From an uncultured Anaerosporobacter sp. (GTDB taxonomy: Bacteria; Bacillota; Clostridia; Lachnospirales; Lachnospiraceae), in NCBI GenBank assembly GCA_945787925.1, contig CALZJY010000128.1:1-6177 (forward strand): a stretch of DNA of 6,177 nucleotides, in the 5' to 3' direction. The notes beneath the pieces are model-generated. The model saw nothing but the letters and a program-made list of their open reading frames with translations. It was not told the origin of the DNA and did not search any database. Below, in pieces: positions 1-5,819 of the stretch. Made by a program: the position numbers and the translations under genes. Within the stretch, counting starts at the first letter, position 1. The number at the start of each line of letters is the position of its first letter.

Positions 1-268
1 TTTGTCCTTTTCGAACGGTATGTACGAGCGATGGAAGTGATTTCCTAACTGGCATAGGGGTTCTTTGGACAGGAGCTGCCTGCATGGAACGTCCCACGGA
101 ATGAGTGTTTGCGGGCATTTGTGTTGGGCAAGCATTCGCCTGTGACGCATTTTGATTCAACGTCATAATATCTTGAGATGTTTTCGCGCCCTGCACCTTT
201 AAGTCATTGATCGAAAGAATCGTTTGACTGGTATAAGGAGCGGAAGTTTTCATTGGAATATTCACCAT
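1..268 (-). CDS. Hypothetical protein, N-terminal 89 residues (partial; possible TerD-like)
   Basis: An open minus-strand reading frame starts at ATG 268-266 and runs off the left edge without a stop. A GAGG ribosome binding site lies upstream, in the stretch GAGGAAAAAACT before the ATG, and a strong promoter (303-331) points into it, so this is a real gene start. The visible residues are polar and low in complexity, rich in Gln, Ser, Thr, Ala and Pro, with no signal peptide or membrane segment. They look like a flexible N-terminal extension (M1 to about residue 78) before a folded domain. The last visible residues read VRKGQ. TerD-type tellurium/stress proteins often begin their domain with a KGQK or KGG-type motif, so a TerD/TerA-like protein is possible, but this rests on only four or five residues. 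The gene is certain; the function is not known from what can be seen. Confidence 0.7.
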   Translation of the reverse strand, partial: MVNIPMKTSAPYTSQTILSINDLKVQGAKTSQDIMTLNQNASQANACPTQMPANTHSVGRSMQAAPVQRTPMPVRKSLPSLVHTVRKGQ

Positions 269-302
269 AGTTTTTTCCTCGTTATCGTGTGATTTATTGT
301 TT

Positions 303-331
303 ATTCTACTGAATTCTTATTAAAATGTCAA
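303..331 (-). promoter_or_regulatory. Sigma-A promoter for the leftmost minus-strand gene
   Basis: Read on the minus strand, the -35 box is TTGACA (331-326), the spacer is exactly 17 bases, and the -10 box is TAGAAT (308-303). This is a perfect -35 and a 5/6 match to TATAAT. Transcription would start near 296 and give a leader of about 28 bases before ATG 268. Nothing else was recognised in the 269-380 gap. Confidence 0.8.
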
Positions 332-380
332 TTTATAGCAGAAGTGGAGATGAACGGAGGCAGCGATATACTAATGATAG

Positions 381-412
381 AAAAAGAAGGCAAAACAAAT
401 CGCCTTCTTTTT
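381..412 (-). terminator. Rho-independent terminator of the AraC-family gene
   Basis: An 11-base stem pairs AAAAAGAAGGC (381-391) with GCCTTCTTTTT (402-412) around a 10-base loop. On the minus strand the hairpin is followed by the T run encoded at 385-381. The stem starts at the regulator's stop codon (414-412), so termination directly follows translation. The hairpin also has a T run on the plus strand (408-413), so it can act in both directions. Confidence 0.85.
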
Positions 413-1326
413 TATATCTCATTTGATTTGGATGAGGCAGAGGAGTTATATTGCAGCCGGTATTTGGATGGAACCATATGATATTGCCGTTCGAAGGTTC
501 TTGTAAAATGTGACGCATTGGAGAAACCGCAGGCAAGGGCAATTTCTAGTAGGGACAAATCAGATGTACGAAGGAGAGTTGTGGATTTCTCCAGGCGCAG
601 TTGAATCAGGTATTGGGAGAAGCTGATCCCTGCCATCTCACGAAATCGTTTCATAAAATGGCTTTCGCTATAGCCACAGCAGGATGCCATCTCCGAAACT
701 GTAATCTTTTCGGTATAGTGATGGTTGATGTAGCTGATGGCATGGCGAAGCAATTGATTTGCCTTATGGGAGGAAGCCGACAGCGGCGTGGCAGGTATTG
801 CAAGCGAGGAAAGAACGTCCATAATGCCAAATAGGTTGGATTTGATGCGTAGCAGCGTACCAATCTTATCTTCATCTAGAAGGGGGAGCAGGTAACGGGA
901 AAGTTGCTCGCTTTCAGGGCTGCCTTGTTTGATTACTGGCGGAACGGAGAGGCGTCCATCTTCTAAGGGGGCAAAGTATTGTTCATAGACCGGGTCACTA
1001 GAACATTCTTCTGCTAGTAACGAAAATTGGAATAGGACGTTATAGTATTCAAAATGATTCTGTAACGCCTCGATTCCATGGACTTGCTGCGGAAGGATAA
1101 TCATCAGGTCCCCTTCATACAGTTCATATGCGGTTCCTTGAATGGTAATCTTTCCAATCCCAGCAGTGCAATAAATCAATTCTAATTCATTATGGTAATG
1201 AAGTGGATAGGAGGAAAGGTAGTTTGGAATGTTTCCTTCATAAATGGCAAAAGGAATGTTGGTCGTACCATGGGTTTTTACTTCTAATCCATCGGTTAGG
1301 ATCGTAGGGGATTGTGTGAACTTCAT
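412..1326 (-). CDS. AraC-family transcriptional regulator (cupin sensor plus HTH)
   Basis: This 304-residue protein has the usual length and layout of a two-domain AraC regulator. Residues about 20-110 form an AraC-binding cupin fold, with HYHNELELIY (H43, H45) and GDLMIILPQQVHGIE (H83) as the typical strand and turn motifs. Residues about 195-293 form the double helix-turn-helix: the first helix pair is around ITVSEMASCCGYSESHFMKRF, and the second is LLEIALACGFSNASHFTRTF, followed by the usual P-S-K-Y-R ending. Such proteins bind a small molecule, often a sugar or related compound, and activate neighbouring genes; the ligand cannot be read from sequence. It is divergent from the MATE/kinase unit and shares a 134-base intergenic region with overlapping promoters, which makes that unit the best candidate target. 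The start at 1326 has a modest AGAAAGAAG-type ribosome binding site. Family assignment is firm; target and ligand are inferred. Confidence 0.93.
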   Translation of the reverse strand: MKFTQSPTILTDGLEVKTHGTTNIPFAIYEGNIPNYLSSYPLHYHNELELIYCTAGIGKITIQGTAYELYEGDLMIILPQQVHGIEALQNHFEYYNVLFQFSLLAEECSSDPVYEQYFAPLEDGRLSVPPVIKQGSPESEQLSRYLLPLLDEDKIGTLLRIKSNLFGIMDVLSSLAIPATPLSASSHKANQLLRHAISYINHHYTEKITVSEMASCCGYSESHFMKRFREMAGISFSQYLIQLRLEKSTTLLRTSDLSLLEIALACGFSNASHFTRTFERQYHMVPSKYRLQYNSSASSKSNEI

Positions 1327-1390
1327 TGGAAATCATCTTCTTTCTAAAATTCATAGGATTGTGTTAGCAATACACGAGATTTATGCAAGA

Positions 1391-1419
1391 ATTATAAAAA
1401 GAAACTCCGTATAATGCAA
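1391..1419 (-). promoter_or_regulatory. Promoter of the AraC-family gene
   Basis: On the minus strand, TTGCAT (1419-1414) and a perfect TATAAT (1396-1391) are separated by 17 bases. The start site would be near 1384, giving a leader of about 58 bases. The -35 box overlaps the -10 box of the opposing MATE promoter at 1410-1415. Confidence 0.7.
1410..1415 (+). promoter_or_regulatory. -10 box of the MATE/kinase promoter, with no good -35 box
   Basis: A perfect TATAAT on the plus strand lies 46 bases before the MATE start codon. At spacings of 16-19 bases upstream there is only A/G-rich sequence (for example AAGAAT at 1387-1392), which does not resemble TTGACA. A good -10 with a poor -35 is typical of promoters that depend on an activator, which fits the divergent AraC-family gene. 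Confidence 0.6.
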
Positions 1420-1460
1420 GTAGAGGGAAAGGAATATAACAAGAACGGAGGGGCAAGCAG

Positions 1461-2810
1461 ATGGAAATGGTAGCAAGGAGAGAAAATACCTTTTGGAACA
1501 GCATTCTAAAGATTGCGCTGCCAGTCACGCTTCAAAGCATGCTTCGCGCATCGTTTAGCATCATTGACCAAATCATGATTGGCCAACTAGGTAGTGCAAG
1601 CATTGCTGGAATCGGGCTAGGAGGTAAATTTGCATCCATTCATGGAGTTGTATTGGGGGCCATTACAGCCACTGCAGCGATTATGATTTCTCAGTATATG
1701 GGACAGAGGAATCATCGGAAGGTGGAGCGGAGTTTTTATGTGAATTTGCTCGTAGCACTGGTGTTGGCGGGAATGTTTACGACGGTATCAGAGGCATTTA
1801 CAAAGCCAATCATGTCTTGTTATACGAAAGATGAGTTAACGCGTGGTATTGCAGAAGACTATTTGCGGATTTATGCCATATCTTTTGGGTTTGCAGCAAT
1901 TTCTGGAATGGTGGAAACGATGCTTTCCTGTATGGAGGCGGCCGTATTTTCGCTGATTGCAAGCATTACGTCGTTACTCATTAATACAGCATTGAACTAT
2001 ATCTTAATCTTTGGAAAGTTTGGGTTAACGCCTCTTGGGGTGAGAGGAGCGGCAATTGGAAGCGTGGTAGCACAGATCGTTTCCTGTATGTTGACAATCA
2101 CTTTCTTACTATGGCAGTTAAAGAAGAGAAAGAAGTCATTACGGTTTACGGTTCGATTCGAACGGGACGAGAAAAGGGCTTATGTTGCAATCCTTGTTCC
2201 ACTGCTTCTTTGTGAGTTCCTATGGAGCTTAGGAGAAAATGTGTATTCTGGCATCTATGGAAATATTGGTACCAAAGCCTGTGCAGCGATGACGGTAACG
2301 TCGCCGATTCAATGCCTTATGATTGGCGCCTTGTGTGGCCTTTCCCAGGCAGCGGGAATCATGGTGGGAAAATCCTTAGGAAACCAGAACGATGAGGAGG
2401 CCTATAAAACATCGAGAAAGCTGATGAAATATGGACTGTTAGCCTCCCTTGTGCTTTCTGCATGGCTGGTCTTGTTTGGGAGAGCGTATGTTGGAATTTA
2501 CAACGTAGAGGAAGAAGTAAAACAAATGGCGTATTACCTGCTTGTAGTATTTGCAGTGGTGTCGCCAGTGAAGGTACAGAATATGATTTTAGGAGGCGGA
2601 ATCATACGAAGTGGTGGAAAGACCAACTATATTCTAGCAATCGATTTAATCGGAACTTGGGGATTCGGCGTTCCACTAGGATTGTTAGCGGCATTCGTAT
2701 TCCATCTAAATGTAGTCTATGTCTATCTGATCCTATCGATGGAAGAGTGCGTAAGGCTTGCCATATCCTTAGTACTCTTTAAGAGAAGGTCTTGGATGCA
2801 GAAGATTTAA
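1461..2810 (+). CDS. MATE-family efflux transporter
   Basis: This 449-residue protein has the normal length for a multidrug and toxin extrusion (MATE) transporter: an inner-membrane antiporter with twelve helices in two six-helix halves that uses Na+ or H+ to export cationic or drug-like compounds. Family motifs include the first-helix region DQIMIGQLGSASIAGIG (36-52), the end of the first half GKFGLTPLGVRGAAIGS (185-201), VGKSLGNQNDEEA (302-314) in the second half, IIRSGGKTNY (381-390), and GTWGFGVPLGLLAAF (398-412). The positively charged loop KKRKK (221-225) separates the halves. The start has a strong GGAGGGG site at 1447-1453, seven bases upstream. The next gene begins 13 bases after the stop, so the two are probably co-transcribed, and the divergent AraC-type regulator likely controls them. 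The substrate cannot be predicted. Confidence 0.95.
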   Translation: MEMVARRENTFWNSILKIALPVTLQSMLRASFSIIDQIMIGQLGSASIAGIGLGGKFASIHGVVLGAITATAAIMISQYMGQRNHRKVERSFYVNLLVALVLAGMFTTVSEAFTKPIMSCYTKDELTRGIAEDYLRIYAISFGFAAISGMVETMLSCMEAAVFSLIASITSLLINTALNYILIFGKFGLTPLGVRGAAIGSVVAQIVSCMLTITFLLWQLKKRKKSLRFTVRFERDEKRAYVAILVPLLLCEFLWSLGENVYSGIYGNIGTKACAAMTVTSPIQCLMIGALCGLSQAAGIMVGKSLGNQNDEEAYKTSRKLMKYGLLASLVLSAWLVLFGRAYVGIYNVEEEVKQMAYYLLVVFAVVSPVKVQNMILGGGIIRSGGKTNYILAIDLIGTWGFGVPLGLLAAFVFHLNVVYVYLILSMEECVRLAISLVLFKRRSWMQKI

Positions 2811-2823
2811 GGGGAGGGATTGT

Positions 2824-3369
2824 ATGGAAATGCTTCAGGTCAATGGAACAAGTTATCAAGTGTTACGCTTATTGGGGAAAGGAAAAGGTGGATACTCCTA
2901 TTTAGTATCGGATGGGGAAAAGGAGTATGTAATCAAGCAGATTCATCATGAGCCTTGTGCCTATTACGAATTTGGAAACAAGCTAGAATCGGAGATTGCG
3001 GATTATAAGAAGTTAAAACGGATCGGCATCGCTATGCCAGAGCTGTTGGATGTGGATGAGAAGCAGGAAAGAATCTTAAAGGAGTACATCCCAGGGGATA
3101 CGGTGTATGAGATGGTACTCCACGACTGCATGCCAGAGGAATGCATGGTTCAGATTCACAAGATGTGCGACCGGTTGTATAAGGCAAATACGAATATCGA
3201 CTATTTTCCAACGAACTTCGTGATGCAGGGAAATCGATTATATTATATCGATTATGAATGCAATCCTTATTCGAAACAGTGGGATTTTGAAAATTGGGGA
3301 ATCAAGTACTGGTCGAAGACAAAGGCGTTCCTTGCATATGGAAAGAAGAAGGAACAGGTCTACCCGTAG
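2824..3369 (+). CDS. Small protein-kinase-like protein
   Basis: The 181-residue product resembles a minimal kinase fold of the Ser/Thr, RIO or small-molecule kinase type. A glycine-rich loop GKGKGGYSYLV (18-28) is followed by VIK with K38 as the ATP-anchoring lysine, and a candidate helix-C glutamate at E55 or E57. KEYIPGD (86-92) fits the hinge. The catalytic loop appears as D126-x4-N131 (DYFPTN), and IDYE with D143 replaces the DFG metal-binding motif. All the key residues are therefore present, but the C-lobe is very short: only about 38 residues follow D143, against a typical kinase domain of about 250 residues in total. No signal peptide or membrane helix is seen. The start at 2824 has a GGGGAGGG site at 2811-2818. 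It sits 13 bases behind the MATE gene, suggesting a linked role, such as modifying the transporter or its substrate; this is inference. The target could be protein or a small molecule. Confidence 0.8.
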   Translation: MEMLQVNGTSYQVLRLLGKGKGGYSYLVSDGEKEYVIKQIHHEPCAYYEFGNKLESEIADYKKLKRIGIAMPELLDVDEKQERILKEYIPGDTVYEMVLHDCMPEECMVQIHKMCDRLYKANTNIDYFPTNFVMQGNRLYYIDYECNPYSKQWDFENWGIKYWSKTKAFLAYGKKKEQVYP

Positions 3370-3376
3370 ACCTGTT
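3353..3376. terminator. Shared palindromic terminator inside two convergent gene ends
   Basis: AACAGGTCTAC (3353-3363) is a perfect inverted copy of GTAGACCTGTT (3366-3376), with CC between, so the RNA can form a 10-base stem with a CCCG tetraloop in either direction. It holds the stop codon of the kinase gene (3367-3369) and that of the second AraC-type gene (3362-3360). The trailing T tracts are short or interrupted (TTTGTAAT on plus, TTCTTCTTT on minus), so efficiency is uncertain. Confidence 0.6.
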
Positions 3377-4106
3377 TGTAATGTCGGTTACGATACTGCT
3401 TTGGTGTCTCGCCATAATGTCGTTTAAAGACCGTTGTAAAGTAGCTTTGGGAAGGAAATGCGAGGATTTGGGCAATCATCGCAATTTCGTATTCTGAATA
3501 GAGCAGCATGCGCTGTGCAGTCTCTAGCTTCCTAGCTAGGATATAAGCGCTGACGGATTCTCCCGTCTGCTGTTTGAAGAGGCGGGAGAGATAGCTTCGC
3601 TCAAAACCAATGTAGTCAGCCAATGCTTGCGTAGTGAGCCGCTCGTGAAGGTGCTCATAGATATAATCGATGCATCGGGAGATTTCCTTGGAACGGTAGG
3701 GGCTTGTGACAAGGGATTGCATCCGTTTCGTATAATCAACGAACATTTTATGTAAGAGTGGATCGATGGCAGATTCCTCTTGGAGGCAGTCTGCCTGATG
3801 GATATAATAATCACTAAGCAAGAAGGCATCTTCTCGTAACATGCCGCCTTCCATACAATGTCTGGCAACTAATGCCGCGCTGATTGCGAAATGGTATTTC
3901 TTATTTTGTAAGGGAGAGTCGGAGAGCGTTCCGAGTGCCTTCTTCTTGCTCAGGTTATGTTCTTGCAACAGTTCATTGATCAGCGCGGTGTTGCCTGATC
4001 TTACGGCAGAGTAGAAGACTTGCTCGTCGTCCATTGGTTCGTGGAAGGTTTGCTCTTCTCGCCTTACGTACTGTTTGTAGAGTAAGTTCTGATTGCGTTC
4101 GTCCAT
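3360..4106 (-). CDS. AraC-family transcriptional regulator without a cupin domain
   Basis: From the chosen start the protein is 248 residues. The C-terminal part, about 143-242, is a clear AraC double helix-turn-helix: LTTQALADYIGFERSYLSRLF for the first and IAMIAQILAFPSQSYFTTVF for the second, closing with the signature YGETPKQYR (231-239). The usual LGF of the second helix-turn-helix is LAF here. The N-terminal 140 residues have no HxH cupin motif and are mainly helical; FYSAVRSGNTALINELL (31-47) is helix-turn-helix-like in pattern and recalls one ankyrin-type repeat, and the rest matches the helical sensor region common in clostridial AraC regulators. An ATG at 4112 is in frame, but it lies one base after the GGAGG site, whereas the ATG at 4106 is seven bases after it. 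It is divergent from the aldo/keto reductase-like gene, the likeliest target, and overlaps the kinase gene end by ten bases. Confidence 0.92.
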   Translation of the reverse strand: MDERNQNLLYKQYVRREEQTFHEPMDDEQVFYSAVRSGNTALINELLQEHNLSKKKALGTLSDSPLQNKKYHFAISAALVARHCMEGGMLREDAFLLSDYYIHQADCLQEESAIDPLLHKMFVDYTKRMQSLVTSPYRSKEISRCIDYIYEHLHERLTTQALADYIGFERSYLSRLFKQQTGESVSAYILARKLETAQRMLLYSEYEIAMIAQILAFPSQSYFTTVFKRHYGETPKQYRNRHYKQVYG

Positions 4107-4113
4107 GTTCATT

Positions 4114-4118
4114 CCTCC
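4114..4118 (-). promoter_or_regulatory. Ribosome binding site that decides the second regulator's start
   Basis: On the minus strand GGAGG is followed by AATGAAC and then ATG. The first ATG (4112) is only one base away, too close for initiation; the second (4106) is at the ideal distance of seven. Confidence 0.75.
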
Positions 4119-4216
4119 AAGGTTCTAAATGATAGGTCACATAGTCGTAAAAAAACACACAAAAACGATAGTGATTTCTTCTATCATACCATAAACTTGA
4201 GGAAAACAATGGATGT
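4119..4216. promoter_or_regulatory. Divergent intergenic region with GATAG repeats
   Basis: This short gap must hold promoters for the second AraC-type gene and the aldo/keto reductase-like gene. No box pair is convincing: TATCAT (4134-4129, minus) could be a -10 without a good -35, and TAGTGA (4169-4174) with TAAACT (4192-4197) is a weak plus-strand pair at 17 bases. An A-rich tract lies at 4149-4165. ATGATAG (4129-4135) is repeated inverted as CTATCAT (4181-4187), and GATAG also occurs at 4167-4171; these could be regulator sites, but they are short. Confidence 0.35.
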
Positions 4217-4222
4217 GGGAGG
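4217..4222 (+). promoter_or_regulatory. Ribosome binding site that fixes the reductase-like start
   Basis: GGGAGG lies seven bases before ATG 4230. The open frame extends upstream to a TTG at 4197 and an ATG at 4209, but neither has a comparable site, and family homology begins at the NYIQLG that follows ATG 4230. Confidence 0.75.
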
Positions 4223-4229
4223 TAGTTTT

Positions 4230-5012
4230 ATGAACTATATTCAGTTGGGAGCAAGTGACATAAGGGCTTCGCAGCTAGGTTTAGGATGTATCAACTTTGG
4301 AACGACGACAACGAAGGAGACGGCATTTGCTTTAATGGATTGTTATTTAGAGTGTGGTGGTAACTTACTCGATACGGCGAATAATTATGCCATTTGGAAT
4401 GGCGGGGATGATGGAAGAAAGATAATTCTAGAGGAAGTGGAGAAGTCATTAGAAGCATTACGTACCTCTTATCTAGATGTGTTATATCTTCATGTCGATG
4501 ATTATGGTACTGAGCTACAAGAAACGTTGGCTACATTAGCAGAGGTCATAAAAAAAGGATATGTAAGGCAGATTGGATGCAGTAATTTTAGGACGTGGCG
4601 GATAGAAAAGGCAAGACAGATTTGCAAGCAAAACGACTATCCGTTTTTCTGTGCAATTCAGCAAAGATATAGTTATCTTCAGCCTGTGATGGATGCAAAG
4701 TTTGGGGTGCAGGTCGCAGCAGGCGAGGAACTTCGAGACTATATTGAGTACTATAAGGATTTGACGATGGTATCCCATACGTCCCTTCTTTTTGGCACGT
4801 ATTTGAATGGACAGATAACGGATCCGAATTATCAGACAAAGGCAAATGAGGAGAGGCTGCGTTTTTTAAGGGAGCAACAGACGGAGGCAGTACCATGGGT
4901 GTTACGCTATATTACAGAACAGTTTGGTGGAAGCATTGCCTTATTTACATCAAATAGTGTGGATCATCTAAAGAAGAATCTCCAAGGATATCATGGAAAA
5001 TTCCATGGATAG
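4230..5012 (+). CDS. Aldo/keto reductase-like protein lacking an internal segment
   Basis: The 260-residue product clearly belongs to the aldo/keto reductase superfamily (NADPH-dependent reduction of aldehydes and ketones on a TIM barrel). Visible motifs are LGASDIRASQLGLGC (6-20), NLLDTANNYA (45-54, with catalytic D48 and Y53), LYLHVDD (85-91, with catalytic H88), VRQIGCSNFRTWR and IQQRYSYL. Family members are usually about 310-330 residues. Here WNGGDDGR (56-63) runs almost directly into LEEVEKSLEALRTSYLDVLY, so the stretch of roughly 45-50 residues that normally carries the strand ending in T-K, the third catalytic residue, seems to be missing. The usual AYSPLL is SHTSLL, and the cofactor-binding region near IALFTSNS is divergent. 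The frame is open and has a good ribosome binding site, so the gene may make a protein, but oxidoreductase activity is doubtful. It is followed 55 bases later by the DUF1349 gene, probably in one transcript. Confidence 0.88.
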   Translation: MNYIQLGASDIRASQLGLGCINFGTTTTKETAFALMDCYLECGGNLLDTANNYAIWNGGDDGRKIILEEVEKSLEALRTSYLDVLYLHVDDYGTELQETLATLAEVIKKGYVRQIGCSNFRTWRIEKARQICKQNDYPFFCAIQQRYSYLQPVMDAKFGVQVAAGEELRDYIEYYKDLTMVSHTSLLFGTYLNGQITDPNYQTKANEERLRFLREQQTEAVPWVLRYITEQFGGSIALFTSNSVDHLKKNLQGYHGKFHG

Positions 5013-5067
5013 GAAAAAATCAGAATGATAGGATAGAACCATCAATACAATGAGGGGTGGGAGAAGC

Positions 5068-5658
5068 ATGCAGGGGATTACAACAAAACAATGGGAATGG
5101 ACGAGAGAACCAAAAGAGTCGTACATAACGGATGAGAGAATTAAAATCATAACCGAACCAGGGACTGACTTGTGGCAACGTACATACTATGGATTTCAGA
5201 ATGACAATGCTCCGGTACTACAAATGAAGACGTCCGAAAAATATTTTTCCTTTGTCGTAAAGACAGAGTTTGCAAGCAAGCATCGGTTTGACCAATGCGG
5301 CGTAGTCATGTATCTCGATAGTGAGAACTGGTTAAAGGCATCGATCGAATATGAAAACGAAGAGTTTCAACGACTAGGCAGCGTGGTAACCAACCATGGA
5401 TATTCCGATTGGGCAACCACGGATATTTCGGCAAAGAGAAAACAGATGTGGTACCGCTTTAGTCGAAGGGAAAGTGATTACCGCATGGAATGCAGTGAGG
5501 ATGGCGTCGACTTCAAACAGATGAGGATTTGCCATATGTGGGAAGGGGCAGAAGAAATCTCATTTGGAATCTACGCCTGCAGTCCAGAGGATTCCTCCTT
5601 TGAGGCAGTATTTACGAATATGGAGCTACTAGAATGTCAGTGGAAGGCACATCAGTAG
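5068..5658 (+). CDS. DUF1349 family protein (concanavalin-like beta sandwich)
   Basis: The 196-residue protein matches the DUF1349 pattern along its whole length, a cytoplasmic beta-sandwich fold of the concanavalin A-like type with no firmly known activity. Characteristic stretches are the opening WEWTREPKES (9-18), TDLWQRTYYGFQNDNAP (33-49), FDQCGVVMYLDSENWLKASIEY (74-95), VVTNHGYSDW (106-115) and the closing SFGIYACSPEDSSFEAVF (165-182). No signal peptide is present. The frame is open from an ATG at 5050, but ATG 5068 is preferred because GGGGTGGGAG (5054-5063) lies just before it and family homology starts soon after. The fold suggests carbohydrate or ligand binding, but that is inference. 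It follows the aldo/keto reductase-like gene by 55 bases with no terminator between them, and ends in a strong terminator. Confidence 0.92.
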   Translation: MQGITTKQWEWTREPKESYITDERIKIITEPGTDLWQRTYYGFQNDNAPVLQMKTSEKYFSFVVKTEFASKHRFDQCGVVMYLDSENWLKASIEYENEEFQRLGSVVTNHGYSDWATTDISAKRKQMWYRFSRRESDYRMECSEDGVDFKQMRICHMWEGAEEISFGIYACSPEDSSFEAVFTNMELLECQWKAHQ

Positions 5659-5665
5659 ATGGTAG

Positions 5666-5698
5666 AAAGAGGATTCTAATACAGAATTCTCTTTTTTT
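5666..5698 (+). terminator. Rho-independent terminator after the DUF1349 gene
   Basis: AAAGAGGATTC (5666-5676) pairs with GAATTCTCTTT (5684-5694) with one G-U pair, around a seven-base loop TAATACA. Seven T residues (5692-5698) complete it. It starts eight bases after the stop codon and closes the reductase-like/DUF1349 unit. Confidence 0.9.
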
Positions 5699-5819
5699 GT
5701 TGCATAGGGGGAAAGATGTAAGAAATTTATAGATTTAGGATAGAGTATTCCATGTATCTAAAGTAGAAACGATGGTATCCTTAATACATCAAGTAGTTCA
5801 GCAGTAAGGAGGAGAAGGT
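5699..5819 (+). promoter_or_regulatory. Leader region of the solute-binding protein gene
   Basis: About 120 bases separate the terminator from the lipoprotein start, so this gene must have its own promoter here. I cannot pick a convincing box pair; TTGCAT at 5700-5705 is a possible -35 with no good -10 at normal spacing. A strong ribosome binding site AAGGAGG (5806-5812) lies seven bases before the ATG. Confidence 0.4.

Larger units (their letters stand above)
1383..1420 (+). repeat. Direct repeat ATGCAAG, possible AraC-type operator
   Basis: ATGCAAG occurs at 1383-1389 and again at 1414-1420, exactly 31 bases apart, which is about three helical turns. The first copy sits where the missing -35 box of the MATE promoter should be; the second covers the -35 of the regulator's own promoter. 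AraC-family proteins commonly bind direct repeats on one face of DNA. The repeat is short, so chance cannot be excluded. Confidence 0.4.

Noticed and set aside
601..875. Short open frames on both strands inside the first regulator gene
   Set aside because: They have no ribosome binding site or recognisable protein features and lie wholly within a clear AraC-family gene in another frame.
2462..2782. A 106-codon plus-strand open frame within the MATE gene
   Set aside because: It is out of frame with a well-supported transporter sequence and its translation shows no domain; it is a coding shadow.
4197..4229. Extended start of the reductase-like gene at TTG 4197 or ATG 4209
   Set aside because: Neither has a well-spaced ribosome binding site, the added residues contain nothing conserved, and GGGAGG with ATG 4230 is ideal.
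4992..5007. Inverted repeat CATGGAA-AA-TTCCATG at the end of the reductase-like gene
   Set aside because: The loop would be two bases, the stem is A/T-rich and no T run follows, so it is not a credible terminator; the DUF1349 gene is probably read through it.
5770..5783. TAGAAACGATGGTA resembling a catabolite-repression (cre) site before the sugar-binding lipoprotein gene
   Set aside because: It differs from the cre consensus at about four fixed positions, including the second and last-but-one bases, so it is not supported, although such control would be plausible.
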